45,956 nucleotides of DNA from PZPK01 sp047628385 (lineage in GTDB: Bacteria > Pseudomonadota > Gammaproteobacteria > Pseudomonadales > Oleiphilaceae). The stretch spans positions 1-45,956 of the forward strand of contig JBLHVH010000004.1 in the NCBI GenBank assembly GCA_047628385.1. Reading direction: 5' to 3'. Below the pieces are notes generated by a model. That model did not search any database, was not told where the DNA came from, and saw only the letters and a list, made by a program, of their open reading frames with translations. Shown here one piece after another: positions 34,528 to 42,865 of this stretch; position 1 is the stretch's first letter; each line of letters opens with the position of its first letter. The position numbers and the translations under genes were made by a program.

Positions 34528-34884
34528 TTATTTACGTATTGGTTTACGAGGACCCTTAATGGTACGTGCATTCGTTTTACTTCGCTGACCGCGCACAGGT
34601 AAACTGTGACGATGACGAAGACCACGATAGCTTCCCAGATCCTTCAACCGTTTAATGTTCATTTGAACTTCACGACGCAAGTCACCTTCTACAGCCAGAC
34701 TACTGACTTCAGTACGTAACGTTTCCAACTGATCTTCTGTTAGCGAACTAACTTTATCAGTTGGAGCAACACCCGTTGCATCGCATATTTTTTTAGCAGT
34801 TGTTCTTCCAACACCATAAATATAGGTTAAAGAAATTACCGCATGTTTGTTGTCGGGTATATTGACACCAGCAATACGTGCCAT
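34528..34884 (-). CDS. rpsM: 30S ribosomal protein S13
   Basis: A 118-residue protein in the head of the small subunit. MARIAGVNIPD, GVGRTTAKKIC, LGSYRGLRHRHSLPVRGQRT-type RNA-binding sequence and a basic C-terminus are typical. It is the first gene of the alpha operon, with GGAG eight bases before its ATG and an S4-type leader ahead of it. Confidence 0.98.
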   Translation of the reverse strand: MARIAGVNIPDNKHAVISLTYIYGVGRTTAKKICDATGVAPTDKVSSLTEDQLETLRTEVSSLAVEGDLRREVQMNIKRLKDLGSYRGLRHRHSLPVRGQRSKTNARTIKGPRKPIRK

Positions 34885-34961
34885 CTATCTTACTCCGCTT
34901 AATATGTAACCATAGTTGGACAGATGCCCAAGGCTACTTTTAGTTACCGTCGTTTAAAAAG
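34885..34961 (-). promoter_or_regulatory. Alpha operon leader, probable S4-binding pseudoknot
   Basis: The 77-base leader contains GGTAAC and GTTAC that can pair, an inner hairpin with TTGG and CCAA, and then ACATATTAA and GGAGT before the start codon. The last segment closely resembles the E. coli alpha leader (ACAUAUUAAAUAG, GGAGU), the target by which S4 blocks translation of rpsM. The pairing is only sketched here by eye. Confidence 0.7.
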
Positions 34962-34967
34962 GCGCGA

Positions 34968-34996
34968 ATAATACAGCCTGATCAAAAATAAATCAA
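34968..34996 (-). promoter_or_regulatory. Sigma-70 promoter of the alpha operon
   Basis: On the minus strand, -35 TTGATT (34996-34991), a 17-base spacer and -10 TATTAT (34973-34968) lie just before the S4-type leader. The +1 is near 34961. Confidence 0.8.
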
Positions 34997-35030
34997 GCTG
35001 CTACTTCATCCTTTTACGCAAATTCAGAGA

Positions 35031-35144
35031 TTAACCCTGGCGTTGCTTGTGACGAGGTTCAGAACAAATGACTCTTACAGCGCCATTTCGTCGTATAATT
35101 TTACAGTTACGGCAGATTTTCTTTACCGAAGCACGAACTTTCAT
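35031..35144 (-). CDS. rpmJ: 50S ribosomal protein L36
   Basis: A 37-residue protein that was found by reading the gap between secY and rpsM. It begins MKVRASVKKIC and ends RHKQRQG. Cys11, Cys14, Cys27 and His33 form an intact zinc ribbon, so this is the zinc-binding (C+) type. It is the last gene of the spc operon, 36 bases after secY. Confidence 0.96.
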   Translation of the reverse strand: MKVRASVKKICRNCKIIRRNGAVRVICSEPRHKQRQG

Positions 35145-35180
35145 ATGCTACTCCAAAACAATTATTTGCAATTAATTCTT

Positions 35181-36512
35181 TTAACGACGAGCTCCGCCGC
35201 CACCGTAACCCTTAAGGTTCGATTTTTTCATTAATGACTCATACTGATGTGACATCAAATGAGACTGAACTTGAGCCATAAAATCCATCACTACTACTAC
35301 AACGATTAATAAGGATGTACCACCAAAATAAAACGGTACATTAAACCAAACAACCATAAACTGAGGTAGTAAAGAAACTGCTGCTATATAAGCTGCGCCA
35401 AACATAGTTAGTCTAGTTAATACACTATCTATGTAGTTTGCAGTTTGTTCACCAGGACGAATACCTGGAACAAAAGCACCTGATTTCTTAAGATTATCTG
35501 CTACTTCTTTTGGGTTATACATAAGAGCCGTATAAAAATAACAAAAGAAGACAACCGCAGCGGCAAATAAAATGATATATAACGGCTGACTAGGCCCTAA
35601 AGCTTGAGAAACGTCTGCTAGCCATTCCATACCTTCACCCTGACCAAACCACTGCCCTAATGACGCAGGGAATAGCAAGATACTTGAAGCGAAGATAGGC
35701 GGTATAACACCAGCCATGTTTACTTTAAGTGGTAAATGACTAGATTGCTGAGAATAACCGCCGCGCGCCTGTTGCCGCTTTGCATAATTCACAGTAATTC
35801 GTCTTTGCCCACGTTCCATAAAGACCACAAAGCCTACGATCCCAACGGCAATCACTCCGATTGCTAACAACGCAAGAATATTTAACTCACCTTGTCTTGC
35901 AGCTTCAAATGATTGACCAAAAGCACCCGGAAGACCTGCAACAATACCTGCGAAGATTAATAACGAAATACCGTTACCAATACCTCTTTCAGTAATTTGC
36001 TCACCTAGCCACATCAAGAATACTGCGCCACATACAAATGTTGTTACAGCTAAAAAATAGAAGCTGAAACTATCATTAAATGTGACACCTTGTGAGGCAA
36101 GACCAACTGACATACCCGATGCTTGAACGAGCGCTAATGCAACCGTTCCGTATCGAGTATATTGGCTGATCTTTCGTCTTCCAGCTTCACCTTCTTTCTT
36201 TAACTGTTCTAAAGAAGGCGTCACTGCAGTTAATAACTGCATGATAATTGAAGCTGAAATATAGGGCATAATACCTAAGGCAAAGATACTCATACGTTCT
36301 AGAGCTCCACCCGAGAACATATTAAACAAGCTTAATATTGTTCCTTGATTTTGCTCAAAGAGTGCCGCTAATCGATCAGGGTTAATTCCTGGTACAGGAA
36401 TATGTGCCCCGATCCGATAAACGAGTATCGCTCCAAACACAAACCACAAACGTGATTTAAGTTCAGCGAAACCTTTGCCTGCGTTAGCAGGCAGTTTAGG
36501 TGATTTTGCCAT
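35181..36512 (-). CDS. secY: Preprotein translocase subunit SecY
   Basis: A 443-residue, ten-helix channel subunit of the Sec translocon, with SecE and SecG. Conserved parts include RIGAHIPVPGI, SIFALGIMPYISASIIMQLL and KKEGEAGRRKISQYTRYGT, plus PLKVNMAGVIPPIFASSI and the C-terminal cytosolic loops. It sits between rplO and rpmJ. Confidence 0.98.
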   Translation of the reverse strand: MAKSPKLPANAGKGFAELKSRLWFVFGAILVYRIGAHIPVPGINPDRLAALFEQNQGTILSLFNMFSGGALERMSIFALGIMPYISASIIMQLLTAVTPSLEQLKKEGEAGRRKISQYTRYGTVALALVQASGMSVGLASQGVTFNDSFSFYFLAVTTFVCGAVFLMWLGEQITERGIGNGISLLIFAGIVAGLPGAFGQSFEAARQGELNILALLAIGVIAVGIVGFVVFMERGQRRITVNYAKRQQARGGYSQQSSHLPLKVNMAGVIPPIFASSILLFPASLGQWFGQGEGMEWLADVSQALGPSQPLYIILFAAAVVFFCYFYTALMYNPKEVADNLKKSGAFVPGIRPGEQTANYIDSVLTRLTMFGAAYIAAVSLLPQFMVVWFNVPFYFGGTSLLIVVVVVMDFMAQVQSHLMSHQYESLMKKSNLKGYGGGGARR

Positions 36513-36518
36513 GACGTA

Positions 36519-36953
36519 TTAGTCCTCGACCTTACCGCCAGCAGCCGTGATAGCATCACGAGCACCTTTAGTGGCCTTAAGTCCTTGAATTGTAACAGCC
36601 TTAGTAATTTCACCAGACAAGATTACTTTAGCAACCTTAGCATCACGACGTACTAGATTTGCATTTTTCAATGCATCTAGATCAATCACATCCACTTCAA
36701 GGATTGCTAATTCGTTTAGTCTAATCTCAGCGGCATATTTTGCCTGTCGAGAAGAGAAACCAAACTTTGGTAATCTTCTTTGTAGAGGCTGTTGACCACC
36801 CTCAAAACCTGGTGCAACATTCCCGCCTGAGCGAGCTTTTTGACCCTTATGTCCACGACCAGCTGTTTTACCTAAACCACTTGCGATACCACGACCAACT
36901 CGTCGAGCATCTTTTGTAGATCCAGGTGCTGGGCTTAATGTATTAAGACGCAT
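36519..36953 (-). CDS. rplO: 50S ribosomal protein L15
   Basis: A 144-residue large-subunit assembly protein with the typical glycine- and lysine-rich start (RRVGRGIASGLGKTAGRGHKGQ-type, shortened here). The ATG at 36953 is used because it gives the family N-terminus MRLNTLSPAPGS, has GAGGG upstream and matches the E. coli length of 144. An earlier start at 36968 would add five residues. It lies just before secY. Confidence 0.97.
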   Translation of the reverse strand: MRLNTLSPAPGSTKDARRVGRGIASGLGKTAGRGHKGQKARSGGNVAPGFEGGQQPLQRRLPKFGFSSRQAKYAAEIRLNELAILEVDVIDLDALKNANLVRRDAKVAKVILSGEITKAVTIQGLKATKGARDAITAAGGKVED

Positions 36954-36957
36954 GATA

Positions 36958-37143
36958 TTAACCCTCAACCCTAACCATATAATGAACTTTATTTACCATA
37001 CCACGAATTGAAGGTGTGTCTTCCAATTCAACAGTTTGACCTATTTTTCGTAAACCTAGCCCTTTTACACAAGCTCTATGCTTTGGTAATTGACCAATTG
37101 GGCTACGAAAAAGAGTGACTTGTATAGTTTTACTCTTAGCCAT
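36958..37143 (-). CDS. rpmD: 50S ribosomal protein L30
   Basis: A 61-residue protein beginning MAKSKTIQVTLFRSPIG. LGLRKIGQTVELEDTPSIRG is diagnostic. The chosen ATG at 37143 gives the family start. An earlier in-frame ATG at 37191 lies inside rpsE. Confidence 0.96.
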   Translation of the reverse strand: MAKSKTIQVTLFRSPIGQLPKHRACVKGLGLRKIGQTVELEDTPSIRGMVNKVHYMVRVEG

Positions 37144-37147
37144 GATC

Positions 37148-37645
37148 TTATCCTGTAATATCTTCAACTGACTTACCGCGTTTAGCGGCAATGTTTTCAG
37201 GTGATTTCATCGCACTTAAGCCTGCTACAGTTGCTCTAACAACGTTTACAGGATTAGTAGACCCATAACACTTTGCAAGTACGTTCTGAATGCCAGCGAC
37301 TTCTAAAACTGCTCGCATTGCACCACCAGCAATAATGCCCGTACCGTCTGATGCAGGCTGCATGTAGACCTTAGATCCACCATGCTTAGCTGTTACTGGG
37401 TATTGCAAAGTTGTACCACTTAAAGGCACATCAACCATGTTTTTACGAGCTGAATCCATAGCCTTTTGAATTGCTATTGGAACTTCACGCGCTTTACCAC
37501 GACCGAAACCGACGCGACCAGCGCCATCACCAACTACTGTTAGTGCTGTGAAGCCGAATATACGACCACCTTTAACAACTTTCGCTACACGGTTAACATT
37601 TATCAGTTTTTCCTGTAGATCGCCTTTTTGCTCATCAACGCTCAT
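37148..37645 (-). CDS. rpsE: 30S ribosomal protein S5
   Basis: A 165-residue protein important for decoding accuracy. VNRVAKVVKGGRIFGFTALT and VGFGRGKAREVP are the S5 double-stranded-RNA-binding signature, and GIIAGGAMRAVLEVAGIQNVL is also conserved. It lies between rplR and rpmD. Confidence 0.98.
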   Translation of the reverse strand: MSVDEQKGDLQEKLINVNRVAKVVKGGRIFGFTALTVVGDGAGRVGFGRGKAREVPIAIQKAMDSARKNMVDVPLSGTTLQYPVTAKHGGSKVYMQPASDGTGIIAGGAMRAVLEVAGIQNVLAKCYGSTNPVNVVRATVAGLSAMKSPENIAAKRGKSVEDITG

Positions 37646-37657
37646 CGTAATTGCCCC

Positions 37658-38008
37658 TTAGAATTCCAAACCAGCTTCACGCGCAGCGTCAGCTAATGCT
37701 TTAACACGACCGTGATACTTAAAACCAGATCGATCAAATGAAACCTTAGTAACGCCTGCAGCTTTTGCTTTTTCTGCAATCAATGTTCCGATTTTAGCAG
37801 CGGCTTCAACATTACCAGTAGCATCAGCGCGCAAATCTTTTTCTAAAGTAGAAGCAGAAGCTAAAACTTTATCACCATTCGGTGCAATGATCTGTGCATA
37901 AATATGCCTAGGTGTACGATGGATCGTTAAACGAGTTTTACCCGCAGATCGCAAGTTGTAGCGCGTTTTTTTAGCTCTACGTTGTCTTGATTCTTTTTTA
38001 ATGCTCAT
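37658..38008 (-). CDS. rplR: 50S ribosomal protein L18
   Basis: A 116-residue 5S rRNA-binding protein. RLTIHRTPRHIYAQII, GVTKVSFDRSGFKYHGRVKAL and the C-terminal AREAGLEF are typical. It lies between rplF and rpsE. Confidence 0.98.
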   Translation of the reverse strand: MSIKKESRQRRAKKTRYNLRSAGKTRLTIHRTPRHIYAQIIAPNGDKVLASASTLEKDLRADATGNVEAAAKIGTLIAEKAKAAGVTKVSFDRSGFKYHGRVKALADAAREAGLEF

Positions 38009-38016
38009 AGCTTCAC

Positions 38017-38550
38017 CTATTTCTTCTTGGCTTCTTTACGTCTGACATTTTCGTCAGCATAGCGAACACCCTTACCTTTATAAGGCTCAGGCGGACGGAA
38101 AGCCCGGATTTCTGCAGCAACCTGACCTAGCTTCTGCTTATCAGCAGATGTAAGAACTATTTCAGTTTGAGTTGGTAGTTCTGCTTTTACGCCTTCTGGT
38201 AATTCATAAACTACCGGATGTGAAAATCCTAAAGTAAGATTAAGATTTTTACCTTGCGCTTGTGCACGATAACCAACACCAATTAGCTGTAGTTTCTTTT
38301 GGAAACCCTGGCTAACACCATGAACCATGTTATTAACAAGTGCGCGTGTCGTTCCAGACATAGCTCTTGAGAACTTTGTGCTATTTTTTGCAGCGAAGGT
38401 AAGTTTTGAACCTTCCTGGTTAATATCAACAACAGAATTACGTGTTAATACTAAAGAGCCTTTGCCGCCCTTAATTTCTATTTCATTGTCGGTTAGCTTT
38501 ACTTCTACACCAGAAGGAAGCTCGACGGGACTATTTGCAACCCTAGACAT
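38017..38550 (-). CDS. rplF: 50S ribosomal protein L6
   Basis: A 177-residue protein with two related domains, near the sarcin-ricin loop. MSRVANSPVELPSGVEV and the C-terminal RPPEPYKGKGVRYADENVRR are diagnostic. It follows rpsH after nine bases. Confidence 0.98.
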   Translation of the reverse strand: MSRVANSPVELPSGVEVKLTDNEIEIKGGKGSLVLTRNSVVDINQEGSKLTFAAKNSTKFSRAMSGTTRALVNNMVHGVSQGFQKKLQLIGVGYRAQAQGKNLNLTLGFSHPVVYELPEGVKAELPTQTEIVLTSADKQKLGQVAAEIRAFRPPEPYKGKGVRYADENVRRKEAKKK

Positions 38551-38559
38551 GCTATTCTC

Positions 38560-38952
38560 CTAAAATACAGTGCAGATGACTTCGCCACCGATACCAGCAC
38601 TTCGCGCTGCGCGATCTGTCATAACACCGTTAGATGTAGATATGATCGCTATTCCTAGACCGCCTCTGATGCTTGGCAATTCGTCATTTGCTTTATATAG
38701 ACGAAGGCCTGGACGGCTAGCTCGTGTAATTTCTTCTATAACTGGCTTACCTTCAAAGTATTTCAATTCAACAGTAAGCTCTGGCTTAACATCGCCTTCT
38801 GCTGAAAAACTTTCAATAAAGCCTTCACTCTTTAAAACTTCTAAGATAGATAATTTCATCTTAGAAGAAGGCATAGTAACTGATTTTTTTTCAGCCATTT
38901 GCCCGTTACGAATACGTGTAAACATATCCGCAAGTGTATCTTGCATACTCAT
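38560..38952 (-). CDS. rpsH: 30S ribosomal protein S8
   Basis: A 130-residue protein that binds 16S rRNA and, in E. coli, represses the spc operon. MSMQDTLADMFTRIRNGQ and the C-terminal GVMTDRAARSAGIGGEVICTVF are typical. The first of two close ATG codons is used, as in E. coli. Confidence 0.98.
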   Translation of the reverse strand: MSMQDTLADMFTRIRNGQMAEKKSVTMPSSKMKLSILEVLKSEGFIESFSAEGDVKPELTVELKYFEGKPVIEEITRASRPGLRLYKANDELPSIRGGLGIAIISTSNGVMTDRAARSAGIGGEVICTVF

Positions 38953-39033
38953 CGTATGAACTCCTAATCATTTTAGTTGTGCAGTAAACTTAAGCAAAAG
39001 CCCAGTACTTACCAACATCTAGTAACGCTTTTA

Positions 39034-39339
39034 TTACCAACTAGCTTTTTTCAGCCCTGGTACGTTACCGCTCATTCCTTGCTCGCGCAGCATGATACGC
39101 GATAATTTGAATTTACGATAGACACCATGTGGTCGTCCTGTTATTTGACAGCGATTTCTTAAACGACTTGCGCTTGCATCACGAGGTTGTTTTTGAAGCT
39201 GCTTTTGAGCTTCCCAACGTTCCTCGTCTGTGCTTTTATCGTTAGAAATCACTGCTTTTAGCTCAGCACGCTTCTCAGCAAACTTTGCAACAGTCTTTTC
39301 GCGCTTTAGTTCGCGCATTTTCATTGATACTTTAGCCAT
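39034..39339 (-). CDS. rpsN: 30S ribosomal protein S14 (zinc-free form)
   Basis: A 101-residue protein of the long, zinc-free type, containing a single cysteine (NRCQITGRPHGVYRKFKLSR) and ending MSGNVPGLKKASW. The 81-base gap after it is one of the larger ones in this tightly packed cluster. Confidence 0.98.
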   Translation of the reverse strand: MAKVSMKMRELKREKTVAKFAEKRAELKAVISNDKSTDEERWEAQKQLQKQPRDASASRLRNRCQITGRPHGVYRKFKLSRIMLREQGMSGNVPGLKKASW

Positions 39340-39350
39340 ATCCTTAACCC

Positions 39351-39890
39351 TTATTTCTTAAATGGGAAGTTAAAAGCTCGTAGCAATGCACGACCTTCAT
39401 CATCTGTTTTAGCAGACGTTGTAATGGTAATGTCTAAACCACGAATCTTATCGATTTTATCGTACTCTATTTCAGGGAAGATAATTTGCTCTTTCACACC
39501 CATACTATAGTTACCACGCCCATCGAATGACTTCGAGTTTAAACCTCGAAAGTCACGAATTCGAGGAATAGCTATTCCAACTAGTCGCTCAAAAAATTCC
39601 CACATGCGCTCACCGCGCAATGTTACTTTGCAGCCAATTGGGTAACCTTCCCGCACTTTAAAGCCTGCAACAGACTTTCGTGCTTTCGTTGTTACCGGCT
39701 TTTGACCTGCCAGTTTTTCTAAGTCAGCAAGAGCATTATCTAACATTTTCTTGTCAGCTAACGCTTCACCAACGCCCATATTGAGAGTGATTTTCTCAAT
39801 TTTAGGAACCTGCATAATGCTTGCATATTCAAATTCTTTTTGCAGCGCAGGTACCACTTCGCTTTTATATACTTCTTTCAAATGTGCCAT
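39351..39890 (-). CDS. rplE: 50S ribosomal protein L5
   Basis: A 179-residue protein that contacts 5S rRNA and the P-site tRNA. ITLNMGVGEA, GCKVTLRGERMWEFFERL and PRIRDFRGLNSKSFDGRGN are conserved. It lies between rplX and rpsN. Confidence 0.98.
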   Translation of the reverse strand: MAHLKEVYKSEVVPALQKEFEYASIMQVPKIEKITLNMGVGEALADKKMLDNALADLEKLAGQKPVTTKARKSVAGFKVREGYPIGCKVTLRGERMWEFFERLVGIAIPRIRDFRGLNSKSFDGRGNYSMGVKEQIIFPEIEYDKIDKIRGLDITITTSAKTDDEGRALLRAFNFPFKK

Positions 39891-39906
39891 GGAAATACCC
39901 GTCTGC

Positions 39907-40224
39907 TTATTTGTCTACGAGCTCATCGTTAGACTTGAATACACGTACTTTCTTACCATCCTCAAGGACTTTAAAGCCCACTCGGTCAGCTTTGTTGGTT
40001 GTCGGATTAAATACCGCAACATTTGAAGCCTGAATTGGCGCTTCTTTTTCAACAATACCGCCGGGCGTACCCAACATTGGATTTGGCTTGGTATGACGCT
40101 TAATCATGTTTACGCCAGAAACAACCAATCGGCCGTCCTGCCCAACATTATTAACTGTACCGCGCTTACCTTTGTCCTTGCCTGCTATGACAATGACATT
40201 ATCGTCACGTTTTATCTTTTGCAT
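39907..40224 (-). CDS. rplX: 50S ribosomal protein L24
   Basis: A 105-residue assembly initiator with a KOW motif (VIVIAGKDKGKRGTV) and the typical GVNMIKRHTKPNP. It lies between rplN and rplE. Confidence 0.98.
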   Translation of the reverse strand: MQKIKRDDNVIVIAGKDKGKRGTVNNVGQDGRLVVSGVNMIKRHTKPNPMLGTPGGIVEKEAPIQASNVAVFNPTTNKADRVGFKVLEDGKKVRVFKSNDELVDK

Positions 40225-40240
40225 AACCGGCCTCTCGCCC

Positions 40241-40609
40241 TTAAAGCACTTCTGGTGCTAAAGATATAATTTTCATGTATTTATCACCACGTAACTCACG
40301 AGTTACTGGGCCAAAAATACGTGTTCCAATTGGTGCGTTCTGAGCATTTAACATCACAGCCGCGTTACCATCGAATTTGATTAAAGAGCCATCAGAGCGA
40401 CGAACACCTTTACGGGTTCTTACTACAACAGCGTTCAATACTTCGCCTTTTTTAACTTTACCGCGAGGTATTGCTTCTTTAACGGTGACTTTAATAATAT
40501 CACCAATTCGTGCGTAACGACGATGTGAACCACCCAGCACTTTAATACACATTACTCGACGCGCGCCGCTATTGTCGGCGACATCTAAATAACTTTCCGT
40601 CTGAATCAT
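40241..40609 (-). CDS. rplN: 50S ribosomal protein L14
   Basis: A 122-residue protein beginning MIQTESYLDVADNSGARRVM, with RYARIGDIIKVTVKEAIPRG and AQNAPIGTRIFGPVTREL. It is the first gene of the classical spc set, but I see no promoter in the 25-base gap after rpsQ, so S10 and spc are probably read together. Confidence 0.98.
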   Translation of the reverse strand: MIQTESYLDVADNSGARRVMCIKVLGGSHRRYARIGDIIKVTVKEAIPRGKVKKGEVLNAVVVRTRKGVRRSDGSLIKFDGNAAVMLNAQNAPIGTRIFGPVTRELRGDKYMKIISLAPEVL

Positions 40610-40634
40610 CGTTATTCTCCAAACCTACTAGGGG

Positions 40635-40910
40635 TTACACATTAGATGCTTTTTCATTGATGCTCAGTAACTTCCAAGATTTAGTCTTCGATAGAGGACG
40701 TGTTTCTTGAATTGTTACTGTATCACCGATGTTGCATTCGTTATTTTCATCATGTGCATGAACTTTTGTGGAACGTTTAATATACTTTCCATAAAGCGGA
40801 TGCTTAACACGACGCTCAATCATCACCGTGATTGACTTGTTCATTTTGTCGCTGACGACCTTACCACTGAGGATACTAGCTGTTACTGTTTGAGTATCAG
40901 TCATAATCAT
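40635..40910 (-). CDS. rpsQ: 30S ribosomal protein S17
   Basis: A 91-residue protein with the family core SGKVVSDKMNKSITVMIER, HPLYGKYIKRSTKVHAHDE and GDTVTIQETRPLSKTKSW. ATG at 40910 overlaps the rpmC stop as ATGA. ATG at 40904 would also be possible. Confidence 0.96.
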   Translation of the reverse strand: MIMTDTQTVTASILSGKVVSDKMNKSITVMIERRVKHPLYGKYIKRSTKVHAHDENNECNIGDTVTIQETRPLSKTKSWKLLSINEKASNV

Positions 40911-41098
40911 TTACCTGCCTTTTGCGTCAATACTGTTTTAATACGAGCAATATCATGCTTGTTTTGACGAAGTAAATGTGACTGATTCAACTGACCAGTA
41001 GATTTACGTAAACGTAAATTAAACTGCTCTTTCAGTAAAGCCAATAACTCTTGATTCAGCTCATCTGCTGATTTAACACGTAATTCACTTGCTTTCAT
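40907..41098 (-). CDS. rpmC: 50S ribosomal protein L29
   Basis: A 63-residue protein at the exit tunnel. MKASELRVKSADELNQELL and LLKEQFNLRLRKSTGQL are typical. ATG at 41098 shares a base with the rplP stop (TGATG). A GTG directly upstream is less likely. Confidence 0.97.
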   Translation of the reverse strand: MKASELRVKSADELNQELLALLKEQFNLRLRKSTGQLNQSHLLRQNKHDIARIKTVLTQKAGK

Positions 41099-41511
41099 CA
41101 CATTACCGTCCTTTCAACAAAGGTTGTTGGAATAGGTAATTTTGACGCAGCAAGAGTAAATGCTTCACGCGCTAACTCTTCTGATACGCCTTCGATCTCG
41201 AATAACACGCGACCTGGTCGAATTTGGCAAACCCAATATTCAACATTACCCTTACCTTTACCTTGACGAACTTCTAAAGGCTTTTGCGTAATAGGCTTAT
41301 CAGGAAAAATTCGTATCCAAATTTTACCACCACGCTTTACTTGACGAGAAATAGTACGTCGCGCTGCTTCTATCTGCCGCGCCGTAATACGTCCTCTACC
41401 TGTCGCTTTTAAGCCGAACTCTCCGAAGTTAATTTTACTTCCACGAAGAGCGAGACCTCGATTACGACCTTTTTGTACTTTTCTAAATTTTGTACGCTTT
41501 GGTTGTAGCAT
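41098..41511 (-). CDS. rplP: 50S ribosomal protein L16
   Basis: A 137-residue protein near the peptidyl-transferase centre. MLQPKRTKFRKVQKGRNRG, RGRITARQIEAARRTI and GKGKGNVEYWVCQI are diagnostic. It is translationally coupled to rpmC. Confidence 0.98.
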   Translation of the reverse strand: MLQPKRTKFRKVQKGRNRGLALRGSKINFGEFGLKATGRGRITARQIEAARRTISRQVKRGGKIWIRIFPDKPITQKPLEVRQGKGKGNVEYWVCQIRPGRVLFEIEGVSEELAREAFTLAASKLPIPTTFVERTVM

Positions 41512-41522
41512 TCTTCGGCCCC

Positions 41523-42206
41523 TTACTTACCAGCTTTCTTTCGAGAGGTCTTCTTCTCAGCACGTACCTGTTCGATACCGCCTAGAATTTCCCCTTTAAA
41601 GATCCAAACTTTTACACCAATAATGCCATAGGTAGTATTAGCTTCATGTGTCCCATAATCGACATCAGCTCTAAGCGTATGTAGAGGCACTCGACCTTCA
41701 CGATACCACTCACTTCGAGCAATCTCAGCGCCGCCTAAACGACCACCAACTTGAATCTTTATACCTTTAGCACCTTGGCGCATAGCATTTTGAACTGCAC
41801 GCTTCATCGCACGACGAAACATAACTCGACGTTCAAGCTGATTAGCAACACCTGCCGCAACAAGTGGAGCATCAAGATCTGGCTTACGAATTTCTTCGAT
41901 ATTAATATGAACAGGCACGCCCATCATATTACCAAGCTCTTGACGTAGCTTTTCTACATCTTCGCCTTTTTTACCAATAACAATACCTGGACGTGCTGTA
42001 TGTATAGTAATTCGCGCGTTCTGTGCAGGGCGTTCAATCGTAATTTTACTTACCGAAGCTCTTTCGAGACGCTTCATAAGAAATTCACGAACCTTAATAT
42101 CATTAAGTAAGAACGTTGCGTATTCACCTTTTTCTGCATACCAAACGGAGTTGTGGTCTTTCACAATACCCAGTCTAATACCAGTAGGATGTACTTTCTG
42201 ACCCAT
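41523..42206 (-). CDS. rpsC: 30S ribosomal protein S3
   Basis: A 227-residue protein at the mRNA entry site, with a KH domain containing GIVIGKKGEDVEKLRQEL and the S3 signature GRLGGAEIARSEWYREGRVP. It lies between rplV and rplP. Confidence 0.98.
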   Translation of the reverse strand: MGQKVHPTGIRLGIVKDHNSVWYAEKGEYATFLLNDIKVREFLMKRLERASVSKITIERPAQNARITIHTARPGIVIGKKGEDVEKLRQELGNMMGVPVHINIEEIRKPDLDAPLVAAGVANQLERRVMFRRAMKRAVQNAMRQGAKGIKIQVGGRLGGAEIARSEWYREGRVPLHTLRADVDYGTHEANTTYGIIGVKVWIFKGEILGGIEQVRAEKKTSRKKAGK

Positions 42207-42217
42207 CTTAGTATCTC

Positions 42218-42550
42218 CTAGTTATCGGCCACTTTGACCGTGATATGACAGGTGCGCTTCATAATTCTATCAGCACGACCTTTCGCACGTGGTCGGATTC
42301 TTTTCATGGTTGCGCCTTCATCTACAAATATTGTAGAAACTCGAAGGTCATCCACGTCTAAACCATCGTTATGCTCAGCATTCGCGATAGCAGACTCCAA
42401 AACCTTTTTGATAAGGACCGCCGCTTTTTTAGTACTAAAAGTTAGTACCTCAAGAGCTTCTTCTACACCCTTACCTCTAATTTGATCTGCAACTAAACGC
42501 GCTTTCTGAGCAGATAGTCTGGCACTTTTATGCTTCGCAGCAATTTCCAT
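42218..42550 (-). CDS. rplV: 50S ribosomal protein L22
   Basis: A 110-residue protein whose loop lines the exit tunnel. SARLSAQKARLVADQIRGK and the C-terminal MKRIRPRAKGRADRI are conserved. Confidence 0.98.
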   Translation of the reverse strand: MEIAAKHKSARLSAQKARLVADQIRGKGVEEALEVLTFSTKKAAVLIKKVLESAIANAEHNDGLDVDDLRVSTIFVDEGATMKRIRPRAKGRADRIMKRTCHITVKVADN

Positions 42551-42569
42551 CTTTATATCCTCTCAGAAA

Positions 42570-42845
42570 TTAGCGCTTCACTTTCTTATCGGCAACATGG
42601 CCTCGATAAGTACGTGTAGCAGCAAATTCACCTAATTTATGACCTACCATATCTTCAGTAACAAAAACCGGAACGTGTTGACGCCCGTTATGTACTGCTA
42701 TAGTAAGGCCTACCATCTCTGGAAATACAGTTGAACGACGAGACCAAGTTTTAATTGGTTTCTTATCACCTTTTTCCAGAGCCGTTTCTACTTTCTTCAA
42801 CAAATGAAGGTCTATAAAGGGACCTTTTTTTAAAGAACGTGGCAC
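42570..42845 (-). CDS. rpsS: 30S ribosomal protein S19
   Basis: A 91-residue head protein. MPRSLKKGPFIDLHLLKKVE, TWSRRSTVFPEMVG and GHKLGEFAATRTYRGH are diagnostic. Confidence 0.98.
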   Translation of the reverse strand: MPRSLKKGPFIDLHLLKKVETALEKGDKKPIKTWSRRSTVFPEMVGLTIAVHNGRQHVPVFVTEDMVGHKLGEFAATRTYRGHVADKKVKR

Positions 42846-42865
42846 AGCGTAACCCTCTTATTTAA

